Positions 1 to 9,189 of a stretch of 64,000 nucleotides of DNA are shown here, piece after piece. The stretch lies in the NCBI GenBank assembly GCA_937998875.1, contig CALLBO010000063.1, positions 26,332-90,331 of the forward strand, written 5' to 3'. Positions within the stretch are counted from its first letter, which is position 1. Every line of letters starts with the position of its first letter. This stretch comes from an uncultured Granulosicoccaceae bacterium (GTDB lineage Bacteria > Pseudomonadota > Gammaproteobacteria > Granulosicoccales > Granulosicoccaceae). Position numbers and translations under genes: made by a program. Under the pieces are notes generated by a model, which was given only the letters and a program-made list of their open reading frames with translations, had not been told where the DNA came from and did not search any database.

Positions 1-1528
1 TTTGCCTGGCGTCCGCGTCAGGTGTTGTGTTGTCGGACTGCACCGGTGATCGCGTTGGTGATTGACCCTGTGATTCAGGTTGCGGTTGAGTTTGCGATTC
101 AGAGGGCGCGGGCACTTGCGCTGGGAGGTATCGGTCCACATTGATTTTATCTACCGACAAGGCGTAAGTCACCGGCAGACTGTCGGCGTGGATATCGGAG
201 ACTTCGATACTGCCAGAGATATTCGTATCATCCAGCTGCAATTCAATTTGATTAAATGACAAGAGTTGTCCGGACTGTCTGATGTCTGCTGACAACTGCG
301 CTTGCTGCATCACGCTGTCATCGTTGAAAGCCACACCAAAGATAGACGCCCACGGAGCCGGGTTAAATGGATTGGATTGCAATCTCCCACTCAACACACC
401 AGAGGCGGTAGGGTTGGCAATCTGAAAATCACCATTGAAATTAAGGTCACTGACTGATGCTTCAAATTGCTCTATGCGTAAAACATCATCGCTGTAGTCA
501 AGTCGCGCAGAGACTTGTGCACTCTCTAGCAACTCGTCTGGAATCTGGTCTTTACTGAAAGTTGTAAACTGATCAAGCACTGTCATAGCGTTGAATTCAC
601 CACTCGACAACAACCCTGTTAAGTGAATGTTATCCTCCCAGTCGGCTACCTGAAATTCACCACTTATAGGGACTCCAGTCAGTAACCCGTCAACTAGCGT
701 GATGTCGATATTAGCGGCATTAAGATCAGCGACTAATTCACCTTGGGCAGAAAGGGGTAACGGATCAATTGGAAGTGCTGTGCCCGAGGTTACTGTGTCA
801 ATGTTAAGCTGCTGCAGTGCGTAGATATTGTTCACCAGATCTACCGCAATCTCACCATCTGCGCTGATTGAGGAGTTCACACCGGCTGCTGTGCTATTGA
901 TGAAATTAAATTCAGACTCAAACGAAAATGGCTCAGACAGCACAAAGGTGCCGGTAGCAAGATCCAGATTATTTAGCGCTATGAAACTCTCATCGCGCTC
1001 ATCTGAGTAGCTGACAGCAGACTCCATGATTTGCATATCACCGGCAGACAACGCTGCGATAATCGGCGCACTGGCTTCAATTTCACGCACAACGTTTTCA
1101 TCTGATACGGTTTCCACTACGGCTGTGGTGGCCATCAGATCATCCCAATTGGTTTTGCCATCTGCATTGCGCTGCAACTTTAACGTCAGTCCATGCAATA
1201 TTACTTTTTCAATCTTTATACGGCCGGCCAGTAACGGCGCAGCTGCCACTTGAAATTCCGCTGACCTAATCGTTGCGAATTCAGGATCGGCAAAACCTTC
1301 TGCGTTACTCAGACTGACTTCGGTGAGTGACAATCCGGGGCGCGGAAACAAGCGGATCTTCAAATCACCCGCGATCTGTAATTGCCGGCCGGTGTGTTCA
1401 AAGACCCTTGTTTCCAGCTGCGCTTTTTGACGGCTGAAATCAAACTGACTTACCGCAAAAACACCCACGACCGCAACGATTGCTACCAGAGCAATCAGGC
1501 CGAGTGTTATGCGGTTAAAAAGTGTCAT
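1..1528 (-). CDS. asmA: AsmA-like protein, N-terminal part (truncated by window edge)
   Basis: The minus-strand frame is open from an ATG at 1528 to the window edge. The product begins MTLFNRITLGLIALVAIVAV, a single N-terminal membrane anchor at about residues 5-27. It continues with the AsmA-type pattern: reference to a basal membrane-proximal domain (RQLQIAGDLKIRLFPRPG at about 46-63), then long repetitive beta-rich segments with many short 'L..L.....G.F.I.N' units. The visible C-terminal part becomes Pro/Gln/Ser-rich, so the gene may end soon after the edge. AsmA-family proteins sit in the inner membrane with a large periplasmic part and are linked to outer-membrane lipid or protein homeostasis; the family is related to bridge-like lipid-transfer proteins. 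It is followed on the same strand by moaC only in the upstream direction, with no obvious operon. The family call is fairly sure; the exact paralogue is not. Confidence 0.8.
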   Translation of the reverse strand, partial: MTLFNRITLGLIALVAIVAVVGVFAVSQFDFSRQKAQLETRVFEHTGRQLQIAGDLKIRLFPRPGLSLTEVSLSNAEGFADPEFATIRSAEFQVAAAPLLAGRIKIEKVILHGLTLKLQRNADGKTNWDDLMATTAVVETVSDENVVREIEASAPIIAALSAGDMQIMESAVSYSDERDESFIALNNLDLATGTFVLSEPFSFESEFNFINSTAAGVNSSISADGEIAVDLVNNIYALQQLNIDTVTSGTALPIDPLPLSAQGELVADLNAANIDITLVDGLLTGVPISGEFQVADWEDNIHLTGLLSSGEFNAMTVLDQFTTFSKDQIPDELLESAQVSARLDYSDDVLRIEQFEASVSDLNFNGDFQIANPTASGVLSGRLQSNPFNPAPWASIFGVAFNDDSVMQQAQLSADIRQSGQLLSFNQIELQLDDTNISGSIEVSDIHADSLPVTYALSVDKINVDRYLPAQVPAPSESQTQPQPESQGQSPTRSPVQSDNTTPDADARQ

Positions 1529-1720
1529 TCAGTCAGTGCAATTGTAAAAAAGCATGTCAGCGGCTTCGGGCAGAGAGGAATCGACGTCCAACCCTGCATT
1601 GTGCAACAGGTCACGCCACTAATAAACAAAACAAAAGAGGCAGGTTCTTGCCGGTTTTCACCCCGAATCTACCTTGATTATAGTCACTGCAATCAGAACG
1701 GCTGCTGTCCTTGCGCCGTG

Positions 1721-2197
1721 CTATTCAGCTGTCCAGTGGCCGGACTTTCCACCTTGCTTCTCAAGCAGGCGAACGTTGGTCATGCACATGCCGCGATCAA
1801 CCGCCTTGCACATATCGTAGATGGTCAGCAGCGCGACTTGCACTGCCGTCAATGCCTCCATCTCAACACCGGTTTGTGAGCGGGTTTCCGTGCGTACCTC
1901 ACAGCTGATTGCCGATTCTGTGGTATCGATGACATAAGACACATCAACGTGTGTCAGACCAATCGGATGACACAGCGGGATCAAATCACTGGTGCGTTTG
2001 CTTGCCATGATGCCAGCCACCCGGGCAATACCTAGAACGTCACCCTTTTTATGCTTTCCCTCTGTGATCATCTGCAGCGTATCGGCTTGCATGGTGATGG
2101 TGCCGGTGGCAATCGCAATCCGCCTGGTGATGTCCTTATCACCCACATCGACCATATGTGCGTGGCCTTGTTGATTAAAATGCGTCAGATCAGACAT
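1721..2197 (-). CDS. moaC: Cyclic pyranopterin monophosphate synthase MoaC
   Basis: The 158-residue product has the normal MoaC length. MoaC acts with MoaA to turn GTP into cyclic pyranopterin monophosphate, the first stable molybdenum-cofactor intermediate, in the cytoplasm. Visible signature segments are the [15 protein letters not shown] stretch (about 66-80), the [10 protein letters not shown] helix (110-119) and the YDMCKAVD segment (127-134), which carries the family's conserved Asp128 and Lys131. The gene is divergent from moaD-moaE, with about 150 bp between the starts. No moaA is seen in the window, so the pathway is split over several loci. Confidence 0.97.
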   Translation of the reverse strand: MSDLTHFNQQGHAHMVDVGDKDITRRIAIATGTITMQADTLQMITEGKHKKGDVLGIARVAGIMASKRTSDLIPLCHPIGLTHVDVSYVIDTTESAISCEVRTETRSQTGVEMEALTAVQVALLTIYDMCKAVDRGMCMTNVRLLEKQGGKSGHWTAE

Positions 2198-2346
2198 GTT
2201 TAGAGTATTCCGCCACCATAAGTCACCACATTACGCCACATGGCTTGCGCTCTCATTGCGCTGGTCAACAATTCGGTGGGGCTGGAAATGAGACAAAACC
2301 GGACCGAATTAATTGCGCCAAAGCGCGCGACAGGCATAATGGGAGC

Positions 2347-2580
2347 ATGGCTATCAAAGTTAAATGTTTTGCCAGTATGCGCGAATATCTCGATCTGAGC
2401 GAACGTGAAATCGGCATTGACGGCATAAGTACCGTGGCTGATGTGTGGCGCGCGGTTGCCGGCGACAAGCCCATGCCGGACAACACACTATGTGCGGTCA
2501 ATCAAAGCCAGGCCAACGCGGCTTTTAGCGTCAGTAGCGGTGATGAAGTGGCGTTTTTTCCGCCCGTGACAGGCGGCTAG
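2347..2580 (+). CDS. moaD: Molybdopterin synthase small subunit MoaD
   Basis: This 77-residue ubiquitin-fold sulfur carrier ends in the PPVTGG tail (residues 72-77). The tail's C-terminal Gly-Gly is adenylated and thiocarboxylated to donate sulfur in molybdopterin synthase. The frame is open further upstream (to 2245), but the ATG at 2347 gives the usual MoaD length and N-terminus (MAIKVKCFASMRE). The stop is three bases before the moaE start, so the two subunits of the heterotetramer are almost certainly co-translated. Confidence 0.95.
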   Translation: MAIKVKCFASMREYLDLSEREIGIDGISTVADVWRAVAGDKPMPDNTLCAVNQSQANAAFSVSSGDEVAFFPPVTGG

Positions 2581-2583
2581 TGG

Positions 2584-3051
2584 ATGGCCTCTGCCCACAG
2601 CACTCGGTCGGTCAAAGTTGTCACAGAAGCGCTGGACCCGTGGCAGGAACTCGCAGCCTATCAATCTCAACACCTGACCGCAGGTAAGTTTGGAGCAACC
2701 GCAACGTTCGTCGGCACCATGCGCGATTTCAACGAGGGTGATGATGTTACCGGTATGACGCTGGAGCACTACCCCGGTATGACCGAGGCGCAGTTACAAC
2801 GGATCATCGACGAAGCGCAGGAACAATGGCCGCTGGAAGAGGTGTTGATCGTACATCGGGTTGGACCAATATTGCCGGGTGATCCCATCGTGTTGGTTGC
2901 GTGCTGGTCCGCTCACCGGGCGGCCGCGTTTGAAGCCTGTCGTCATCTGATGGAAGCGCTCAAGTCACGTGCCCCTTTCTGGAAAAAAGAGACGCTTGCC
3001 GACCAAAGCCACCGATGGGTTGAGAAGAATACCGACGGCTACCACGCGTAA
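2584..3051 (+). CDS. moaE: Molybdopterin synthase catalytic subunit MoaE
   Basis: The 155-residue product has the standard MoaE length. It carries the family signatures FVGTMRDFN (42-50), LEHYPGM (60-66), HRVGPILPGD (91-100), HRAAAFEAC (111-119) and the PFWKKE segment (131-136) with the active-site lysines. MoaE forms the catalytic half of molybdopterin synthase with MoaD and inserts two sulfurs into cyclic pyranopterin monophosphate. The gene follows moaD after three bases. It converges on the DegQ-like protease gene 59 bp downstream, with no strong terminator seen between them. Confidence 0.96.
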   Translation: MASAHSTRSVKVVTEALDPWQELAAYQSQHLTAGKFGATATFVGTMRDFNEGDDVTGMTLEHYPGMTEAQLQRIIDEAQEQWPLEEVLIVHRVGPILPGDPIVLVACWSAHRAAAFEACRHLMEALKSRAPFWKKETLADQSHRWVEKNTDGYHA

Positions 3052-3110
3052 GGAGCAACCAGCAGCACTCTAAACAGCCCGACGATGCTACACTTTTTAT
3101 CTGGCTACAG

Positions 3111-4466
3111 CTATTGAACCAACACCGTCTGGCTGTAACCACGGCGCTGAATATCCATTACTGACTTACCGGCCTGCAGCGATACTGCATCGATCAACTC
3201 TTCCACCGATGTCACCCGCACGCTATTCATAGAAAGCACGATATCACCACGCTCAAATCCGTAGCGCGCCATTCGACTTCCTGGCTGAACACTGGAAACG
3301 GCGACTACCGGCTGACCATTAACAACAAAATTTTCAAACACAGCGCCGTTAAGATGATCGGCAAGTTCCGCACCGCCGATATAGCTAATCTCAGATTCAC
3401 CCACAGAGATATCAGTGATGAACTGCTGTTTCTCTCTGATAAATCTGACCTCAACGCGTTCCCCGACATTTAGAAGACCAATCGCGTTTTTAACCTCATT
3501 CACCGATTGTACTTTGCGACCGTTAATTTCAGTGAGTACATCGCCACGCTTCAACCCTGCAATGTCTGCAGATGACTCGGGCTCGACACCGGAAATCACC
3601 ACACCTCGCTTAACCTCGAATATCTGCTGAAGTTCTTCGGTCAGTTCCTGCAATGTGATACCGAATTTGCCACGTCGCACTTCACCTTCGTTAATCAACT
3701 GCTGTGTCAGGTCCTGGGCCAGGTTTGACGGAATCGCAAACCCGATTCCCACATTGCCACCCGACGGACCGACAATCGCTGTGTTAATACCCACCAGCTC
3801 ACCACGCAGATTTACCAGAGCACCACCGGAGTTACCCGGATTTATCGATGCATCTGTCTGGATGAAGTCTTCAATCTCCTCAATACCGAGTCCACTGCGT
3901 CCCAGTGCTGAGACGATACCGGAGGTAACCGTCTGACCCAGCCCGAAAGGATTGCCGATAGCCACAACAAAATCACCGACGCGTAGTTGATCAGAGTTGG
4001 CCCACTGCAATGCGACAAGGTTACTCGCCTCTATCCGGATCAGTGCAATATCAGCGTCCGGATCCTGACCGATCAGTGTGGCATTAAATTCACGACCATC
4101 GGTTAGCGTGACGAGAATTTCTTCCGCGTTGTCGATCACATGGTGATTGGTGATGACCAATCCCTCTGTCGCATCGACAATAACACCTGAACCGAGACTT
4201 TGCGTCTGCTTGCGTTGCGAGCGCTGCGGCATATCGAAAAAATGCCTGAAAAACGGATCTTCAAACAGAGGATTGGCAGTGCGCACTGAGCCGCGGGTAG
4301 AAATATTAACCACGGCGATGGTGGTTTTCTCAAGCATCGGTGCCAGACTCGGCAACGGCTCGCCGTCAACACTCGCGGGCAGGCCACCGGCTGATAGAGT
4401 AAACAGCAAACTGAAATTCGCGATCAGTGCGATCGCCAGCAATCTTACAAAGGTTATGATGTTCAT
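3111..4466 (-). CDS. Periplasmic DegQ/DegP-family serine endoprotease
   Basis: The 451-residue product starts with a hydrophobic signal sequence or anchor (about residues 6-27). A trypsin-like domain follows, with the triad His109 (TNHHV), Asp139 (DADIAL) and Ser213 (NPGNSGG). Two PDZ domains come next (about 270-355 and 365-451), the second containing the GFERGDIVLSMN turn. Two PDZ domains and the length match DegQ/DegP rather than the single-PDZ DegS. The role would be quality control or degradation of misfolded envelope proteins. The gene stands alone, with moaE convergent and glpD upstream on the same strand. A second Do-like protease lies at 14744-16231. Confidence 0.92.
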   Translation of the reverse strand: MNIITFVRLLAIALIANFSLLFTLSAGGLPASVDGEPLPSLAPMLEKTTIAVVNISTRGSVRTANPLFEDPFFRHFFDMPQRSQRKQTQSLGSGVIVDATEGLVITNHHVIDNAEEILVTLTDGREFNATLIGQDPDADIALIRIEASNLVALQWANSDQLRVGDFVVAIGNPFGLGQTVTSGIVSALGRSGLGIEEIEDFIQTDASINPGNSGGALVNLRGELVGINTAIVGPSGGNVGIGFAIPSNLAQDLTQQLINEGEVRRGKFGITLQELTEELQQIFEVKRGVVISGVEPESSADIAGLKRGDVLTEINGRKVQSVNEVKNAIGLLNVGERVEVRFIREKQQFITDISVGESEISYIGGAELADHLNGAVFENFVVNGQPVVAVSSVQPGSRMARYGFERGDIVLSMNSVRVTSVEELIDAVSLQAGKSVMDIQRRGYSQTVLVQ

Positions 4467-4580
4467 GATTGCAAATAGATTTTAGTGTTAGCGCTTAATA
4501 GTATTCCAATACACCGGTATTATAGCGGTACAAGTCCATTCAATAGCGGGGCAATAGCAGTAGGGCAGGTAACCAGCACA

Positions 4581-6113
4581 TCAAGCCACGCTGGCTAATG
4601 CAGTTTGCATCCAGGCGTCGAGTTTAGACGATGTTTCTGCAGGCAAATGCAAACCCTTACGAGTCCGTCGCCACAGGATGTCATCCGCACAGCGAGCCCA
4701 CTCATTGTGCATCAGGTGACGCACTTCCGCCTCGTAAAGTTCACCGCCAAAATGCACACCAAGATCGGCAACACTGCTCGCACCATCCAAAAGCGTGTCA
4801 ATGGTAGTGCCATAGTTGCGTGTGTAGTCGGCAAGCAAGGCTTCAGGAAGCCAGGGATATTGATGCTGTTTCGTTTTTACAAATGCATCGTAGTCTGCGT
4901 TGGGTATGTCTCCACCAGGCAAGGTCGCTGAGGCAGTCCATGCTCCACGAGCGTTACCTGTCTCGGGCATCCGCGGCAGGATCATATCAACGACTTCTTC
5001 AGATAACTTGCGAAACGTTGTGATTTTGCCGCCGAAAATAGAAGCCAGCGGCGGGCCGCTCTCACTTAAATGAATCACATAGTCGCGGGTTACTTTGCTC
5101 GCGTTCGCTGCTGCATCATCAAACAAGGGCCTGACACCCGTATAAGACCAAACTACATCGTCTGCGTTAACCGGTTTCTTAAAGTACTGACTTACGGCGT
5201 CACAGATATAGTCAATCTCGCGTTGCTCGGTTTCGACCGATGCGGGATCACCGGTGACTTCAATATCGGTAGTGCCAAGCAAGGTATAGTTGTGCTCATA
5301 AGGTACGGCAAATAAAACTCGATTGTCTGCGTTCTGAAAAATATACGTGTATTCGTGATCGAACAATTTGTTAACCACAATATGGCTGCCTTTCACCAGC
5401 CGCACACCATGTTCGACTTTATTGCGTTCCTGAAGATTCTGAACTGCCTCAACCCAGGGCCCCGCTGCATTAACGACAGATCGGCTTTTAACAGTTCTCA
5501 CGGTCTCGGTGTTGTTATCGCGAATCTCGACCAACCAGTGATCATCCGCGGCCGTTAAATCTGTACAAGTGGTTTGCAAAAGAATGTCGGCACCCTTGTC
5601 TGCTGCGTCACGCGCGTTTAGTACAACCAGCCGTGAGTCCTGCACCCAGCAATCAGAGTATTCAAAGCCTGCGGTAAAGTCATCTTTCAATGCTTCGCCA
5701 CTGACATGTTTTTTCAGATCCACCGACCACGACTTTGGCAGTAATTTTCGACCACCAATGTGGTCATATAAAAACAGACCCAAACGGATGAGCCATTTAG
5801 GGCGCAGGTCGCGGTGGTGCGGCAAAATAAATCGCAACGGCCAGATAATGTGTGGTGCACTGCGCAACAGAACTTCCCGTTCCAGCAAAGCATGGCGCAC
5901 GAGTTTGAAGTCGTAGTGTTCGAGGTAACGCAATCCGCCGTGAATCAGTTTGGTGCTCGAGGATGACGTGTAGCGTGCCAGATCATCCTGCTCGCAAAGC
6001 AATACCCGCAAGCCTCGACCTGCGGCATCACGCGCTACACCAGCGCCATTGATCCCGCCGCCGATTACAACAACATCGTAGTCCAATGCGCCATCGGAAG
6101 GGGAATCAGTCAT
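4581..6113 (-). CDS. glpD: Aerobic glycerol-3-phosphate dehydrogenase GlpD
   Basis: The 510-residue FAD enzyme oxidises glycerol-3-phosphate to dihydroxyacetone phosphate at the inner membrane and feeds electrons to quinone. The N-terminal dinucleotide-binding fold is clear (VVVIGGGINGAG, 14-25), followed by the GlpD signature STKLIHGGLRYLEHYDF (53-69) and a C-terminal DAO_C-like domain with WRRTRKGL. It is the last gene of the minus-strand glycerol operon, 137 bp after the substrate-binding protein glpV. A terminator-like hairpin lies in that gap, so glpD may be made at lower levels than glpV. Confidence 0.97.
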   Translation of the reverse strand: MTDSPSDGALDYDVVVIGGGINGAGVARDAAGRGLRVLLCEQDDLARYTSSSSTKLIHGGLRYLEHYDFKLVRHALLEREVLLRSAPHIIWPLRFILPHHRDLRPKWLIRLGLFLYDHIGGRKLLPKSWSVDLKKHVSGEALKDDFTAGFEYSDCWVQDSRLVVLNARDAADKGADILLQTTCTDLTAADDHWLVEIRDNNTETVRTVKSRSVVNAAGPWVEAVQNLQERNKVEHGVRLVKGSHIVVNKLFDHEYTYIFQNADNRVLFAVPYEHNYTLLGTTDIEVTGDPASVETEQREIDYICDAVSQYFKKPVNADDVVWSYTGVRPLFDDAAANASKVTRDYVIHLSESGPPLASIFGGKITTFRKLSEEVVDMILPRMPETGNARGAWTASATLPGGDIPNADYDAFVKTKQHQYPWLPEALLADYTRNYGTTIDTLLDGASSVADLGVHFGGELYEAEVRHLMHNEWARCADDILWRRTRKGLHLPAETSSKLDAWMQTALASVA

Positions 6114-6170
6114 TTGTATTTAATACTCGTTGTTCGCATTGAGCCCTGTGAAACGAATTGGCGAAGGAGT

Positions 6171-6203
6171 GGAAAACGGGCTACCCCAAAGCGGGTAACC
6201 CGT
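6171..6203 (-). terminator. Terminator-like hairpin between glpV and glpD
   Basis: Read on the minus strand, ACGGGTTACCC pairs with GGGTAGCCCGT (one G:U pair) around a short loop, and the stem is followed by TTTT. It lies between the glpV stop and the glpD start. It may be a partial terminator that lowers glpD relative to the transporter, or it may protect the glpV message. Confidence 0.5.
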
Positions 6204-6250
6204 AACGTAACACTGGCTCAGAATAATGCAAAGTCCAAGCCTTTAGCCTG

Positions 6251-7984
6251 TTACTGATCCCATTGCTTAATCAGCTCTTCATAAGCAATAGTTTCACCTT
6301 GTGGCTTTTCATTGTCGAGCTTGGCTTTCGCACCACCGTTACCAATCCATTCAGATGCATCTTTGGGCTCGTTAAGCCGCGGACCACAACCACCGTACAC
6401 ATTAGCGCTTTCATCCGCTGCCTGCATACGAGACATGACCAGGTCCATTTCTTCAGCCAACCGGTCCATTGCCTGCTGCGGTGTAAACGCACCGGAGTTC
6501 ACATCACCGATTTGCTGCCACCAGATCTGTGCAAGCTTTGGATAATCAGGCACGTTAATACCGGTCGGTGACCAGCGAACCCGATCAGGTGAGCGATAGA
6601 ACTCTACCAGTCCACCTAGCTTTGATGCTCTTTCAGAAAACGACTCATGATTTACCGAAGAATCACGAATAAATGTCAGCCCCACATGGCTCTTTTTCAC
6701 GTCCACTGTTTTTGAAACCGCAAATTGCGCGTACAACCAGGCGGCTTTGGCACGGTCTGTTGGTGTTGATTTCAGGATCGTCCAGGACCCGACGTCCTGA
6801 TAACCGACCTTCTGACCTTCTTCCCAGTATGGTCCGTGTGGCGAAGGTGCCATACGCCATAACGGATTGCCTTCATCATCAACGGTGTTGTTACCATCTG
6901 ATTTCGGGGCAACCATGTCTGCCGTAAATGCGGTGTACCAGAAAATCTGCTGTGCCACATTACCCTGGCTCAGTGCCGGCAGTGATTGATAGAAATCATA
7001 ACTTGCTGCACTCGGGGGTGCGTAGCCTCGCAACCATTCATCCCACTTGCGAATCGCATAGACCGCGGCCGGGCCATTCGCTCCACCACCGCGTGTCACA
7101 GAAGCACCGACAGGATTACACGTTCCGGCTTCCATACGAATGCCCCATTCATCGATGGGTATACCGTTAGGCTCACCCGGGCTACCAGCGCCCGCCATAG
7201 ACAACCAGGCATCTGTCATACGCCAGCCAAGATCAGGTGCGCGCTTGCCGTAATCCATGTGGCCGTAGATATCTACACCATCAATGTTCTTTACGTCGTT
7301 AGAAAAAAACTCGGCAATATCTTCATAGGCAGACCAATTAACCGGTACGCCGAGCTGATAGCCGTATTTTTCCTGAAATGCCGTCTGCAAATCTTCACGG
7401 TCAAACCAGTCTTTTCGAAACCAGTATAAGTTTGCGAATTGCTGATCGGGCAATTGATAAAGATCACCGTCAGGGCCGGTCGTAAATTGCGTGCCCATAA
7501 AGTCTTCAAGGTCGAGCGTCGGCAAGGTGACATCAGCGCCTTCACCTGCCATCCAGTCGGTCAGGTTAACGGCAAGCTGTAATCGTGAATGCGTACCGAT
7601 AAGATCCGAATCATTCACATACGCATCATAGAGGTTGCGACCGGTCTGCATTTGCGTTTGAACCGCCTGCACCACCTCACCCTCACCGAGGATCTGGTGA
7701 TTGACTTTAATGCCAGTAATTTCCTCAAAGGCTTTGGTCAGTGTTTCAGACTCATAAGAGTGAGTTGGAATACCTTCTGAAAGCACATTGACTTCCATCC
7801 CCTTGAAGGGTTCTGCGGCTTTAATAAACCATTCCATCTCGGCCATCTGCTCATCTTTGCTGATGGCGGATGGCTGAAATTCATCATTGACCCATTTTTC
7901 TGCAGCTGCCATGTCTGCAAACACCTGCCCTGTCGTGGCAGTGAGTGCAGCAGCCACGAAGGTTGCTAACAATTGTCGTTTCAT
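6251..7984 (-). CDS. glpV: Glycerol ABC transporter substrate-binding protein GlpV
   Basis: This 577-residue periplasmic binding protein has a cleavable signal peptide (residues 1-23, ending near QVFADM). It belongs to the large family-1 type of extracellular binding proteins. Size and neighbours match GlpV of the rhizobial GlpSTPQUV glycerol importer. The C-terminal half is rich in Trp and Tyr (for example FWYTAFTADM, YYEEGQKV-like segments, WSPTGINVPDY), as expected for a polyol-binding cleft. It is preceded by a good ribosome-binding site (GGGAGAGG). A hairpin upstream separates it from glpU, which is common where the binding protein must be made in excess over the membrane subunits. Confidence 0.9.
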   Translation of the reverse strand: MKRQLLATFVAAALTATTGQVFADMAAAEKWVNDEFQPSAISKDEQMAEMEWFIKAAEPFKGMEVNVLSEGIPTHSYESETLTKAFEEITGIKVNHQILGEGEVVQAVQTQMQTGRNLYDAYVNDSDLIGTHSRLQLAVNLTDWMAGEGADVTLPTLDLEDFMGTQFTTGPDGDLYQLPDQQFANLYWFRKDWFDREDLQTAFQEKYGYQLGVPVNWSAYEDIAEFFSNDVKNIDGVDIYGHMDYGKRAPDLGWRMTDAWLSMAGAGSPGEPNGIPIDEWGIRMEAGTCNPVGASVTRGGGANGPAAVYAIRKWDEWLRGYAPPSAASYDFYQSLPALSQGNVAQQIFWYTAFTADMVAPKSDGNNTVDDEGNPLWRMAPSPHGPYWEEGQKVGYQDVGSWTILKSTPTDRAKAAWLYAQFAVSKTVDVKKSHVGLTFIRDSSVNHESFSERASKLGGLVEFYRSPDRVRWSPTGINVPDYPKLAQIWWQQIGDVNSGAFTPQQAMDRLAEEMDLVMSRMQAADESANVYGGCGPRLNEPKDASEWIGNGGAKAKLDNEKPQGETIAYEELIKQWDQ

Positions 7985-8064
7985 ATAACTATCCTCTCCC
8001 GTTTATTGTGCTTGTATAACTTAAAATACTCATCACCATGCCAAGCACTGATGGTGAAGTGATT

Positions 8065-8084
8065 AAAACCCGTGCACTGCACGG
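8065..8084 (-). terminator. Hairpin plus U-run between glpU and glpV
   Basis: On the minus strand CCGTGC and GCACGG form a 6-bp stem around AGT, followed by GTTTT. It lies just after glpU and before glpV inside the operon. It probably acts as an attenuator or as an mRNA 3' end that adjusts stoichiometry. A second short inverted repeat (CACCAT...ATGGTG) lies between it and glpV. Confidence 0.45.
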
Positions 8085-8092
8085 ATACTTTC

Positions 8093-8377
8093 CTACACCC
8101 ACCGAAACACGGCAAGTGCAAATAAAGCGGAAACTACAGACCCCCACCAGAGTGGCATATCACTCAGCCCGAGCCATGCTACATGAATGTAGGCACTGCC
8201 AAGCAATGATATAAAAAGTCGATCACCGCGGGTGGTGTCCAGACCCAGTATCCCGACCCGCGGGCTTCCGCCGGGTTTAAACATCTCCCAGACAAACATC
8301 GTGATCAGGCACACTGCAATAAAAATAAAAAAAGCACCGGTGTGCCAAGTCCACGCCATCCACGCTAAGGGTTTCAT
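8093..8377 (-). CDS. glpU: DUF2160 small membrane protein of the glycerol transporter, GlpU
   Basis: The 94-residue product is very hydrophobic, with about three membrane segments and conserved-looking Trp residues (MKPLAWMAWTWHTGAF at the start). Position and size match GlpU/DUF2160, the small membrane protein always found between the second permease and the binding protein in glpSTPQUV clusters. Its function is not known; association with the permeases is inferred from the constant gene order. It lies 11 bp after glpQ. Confidence 0.85.
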   Translation of the reverse strand: MKPLAWMAWTWHTGAFFIFIAVCLITMFVWEMFKPGGSPRVGILGLDTTRGDRLFISLLGSAYIHVAWLGLSDMPLWWGSVVSALFALAVFRWV

Positions 8378-8388
8378 GACCTGTTCCC

Positions 8389-9189
8389 CTATACCCTGCC
8401 GAGGGCAAAGCCCTTGGCGATGTGTTTACGTACAAACCAGATGACGATTACTCCCGGAATCAGAGTTAGCGCGCCAGCAGCAGCCAACAAACCCAGCTCA
8501 TAACCCGCGGTTGATGCAGTCCGGGTCATCACGGCAACAATGGGCTTGGCTGCCACCGAAGTGAGGTTTTTCGCCAGCAACATTTCCACCCAGCTGAACA
8601 TGAAGCAGAAAAACGCAGTCACCCCGATACCGGCAGCGATCAATGGCATAAATATTTTTATAAAAAAATGTGGAAAAGAATAGCCGTCAATGTACGCGGT
8701 CTCGTCGACCTCCCGCGGTACACCGGACATGAACCCTTCGAGGATCCACACTGCAAGCGGTACGTTAAAAAGACAATGCGCGAGGGCAACCGCTAAAGGT
8801 GTGTCAAATAGATTAAGTGCCGAATAGAGCTCAACAAAGGGCAATACGAAAACCGCCGGTGGTGCCATGCGATTCGACAGCAGCCAGAAAAACAAATGTT
8901 TATCACCCAGAAACCGATAGCGTGAAAATGCATAGGCTGCAGGCAAAGCCAGCGAGACGGAAATAACTGTGTTCATCAGTACATAGCTGATCGAGTTCAG
9001 ATAACCGTTGTACCAGGAGGGATCAGTAAAAATCGTCTTATAGCTTTCGAGTGTGAATTCCTGCGGATACCAACTGAAGCCACCGAGAATTTCGTTGGTG
9101 GTTTTAAAGCTCATGTTAAGCAGCCAGTAAATCGGCAGCATTAAAAAAAGAATGTATACGAATACAACTGCGATCTTTACCCCTCTCAT
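8389..9189 (-). CDS. glpQ: Glycerol ABC transporter permease GlpQ
   Basis: The 266-residue inner-membrane permease is of the MalG/carbohydrate type 1 class, with six predicted membrane segments. The EAA coupling loop that docks onto the ATPase is visible at about residues 159-182 (EVDETAYIDGYSF...FMPL). The start overlaps the glpP stop by 4 bp, indicating translational coupling. With GlpP it forms the membrane channel. The name follows the rhizobial glycerol importer and must not be confused with the E. coli phosphodiesterase of the same name. Confidence 0.9.
   Translation of the reverse strand: MRGVKIAVVFVYILFLMLPIYWLLNMSFKTTNEILGGFSWYPQEFTLESYKTIFTDPSWYNGYLNSISYVLMNTVISVSLALPAAYAFSRYRFLGDKHLFFWLLSNRMAPPAVFVLPFVELYSALNLFDTPLAVALAHCLFNVPLAVWILEGFMSGVPREVDETAYIDGYSFPHFFIKIFMPLIAAGIGVTAFFCFMFSWVEMLLAKNLTSVAAKPIVAVMTRTASTAGYELGLLAAAGALTLIPGVIVIWFVRKHIAKGFALGRV

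Noticed and set aside
1382..1879. 165-codon frame on the plus strand
   Set aside because: It overlaps asmA and moaC antisense, with Cys/His-rich random composition and no family match; it is a shadow.
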